From positions 1-5,459 of the forward strand of contig CAKQOW010000085.1 of assembly GCA_934256595.1 (NCBI GenBank): DNA of 5,459 nt. The letters are read 5' to 3'. Under the pieces are notes generated by a model, which saw nothing but the letters and a program-made list of their open reading frames with translations, made no database searches and was not told the DNA's origin. Positions 5,424-5,459 of this stretch are shown here, piece after piece. How positions within the stretch are numbered: the stretch's first letter is position 1; the number at the start of each line of letters is the position of its first letter. The position numbers were made by a program, and so were the translations under genes. This DNA comes from an uncultured Clostridia bacterium. GTDB lineage: Bacteria; Bacillota; Clostridia; Peptostreptococcales; Anaerovoracaceae.

Positions 5424-5459
5424 ATGCTGCATATATATAATACCACAAAACAAAGTTTT

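Overview
The window looks like chromosomal DNA from a low-GC, Gram-positive anaerobe of the Clostridia, possibly a Ruminococcus/Oscillospiraceae relative. The organism guess is inference. It rests on AGGAGG-type ribosome binding sites, AT-rich spacers, protein families typical of Firmicutes (the ACT/UPF0210 pair, DUF554) and a lipoprotein-type ApbE. All five main gene calls are intact, and no mobile element, CRISPR array or phage gene was seen.

Layout. At 48-77 a good sigma-A-type promoter precedes a two-gene operon on the + strand. It encodes a free-standing ACT-domain protein (107-370) and, 10 nt later, a UPF0210/DUF711 protein (381-1739). This pair is conserved but its function is unknown. 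A hairpin at 1750-1783 separates it from a convergent two-gene unit on the - strand, which is a DUF554 membrane protein (first gene, start at 3058) followed after 19 nt by a RimJ/RimL-type GNAT acetyltransferase (2337-1792).

Between the DUF554 start and the next gene lies an AT-rich non-coding stretch of about 490 nt (3059-3552; about 29% GC over 3101-3540 by hand count). It is the most unusual part of the window. It holds two identical TTTTCCACA nonamers and several other near-matches to the DnaA box, a perfect 16-bp palindrome at 3339-3354, and a 15-bp inverted repeat at 3152-3166 near a possible DUF554 promoter. It could be a DnaA-binding region or an origin, or a complex regulatory spacer. 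The sequence alone does not settle this.

To the right are a GTG-started O6-alkylguanine-DNA alkyltransferase (Ogt/MGMT, - strand, 4035-3553), a divergent tRNA-Ser(CGA) with encoded CCA (4113-4206) with two extended -10 elements upstream and a strong terminator downstream, and an ApbE-type FAD:protein FMN transferase lipoprotein (- strand, 5377-4292) with an inverted repeat upstream of its start.

Functionally the genes form separate small units (amino-acid-sensing-like ACT pair, membrane protein plus acetyltransferase, DNA repair, translation, extracytoplasmic flavinylation). I see no single pathway that joins them.
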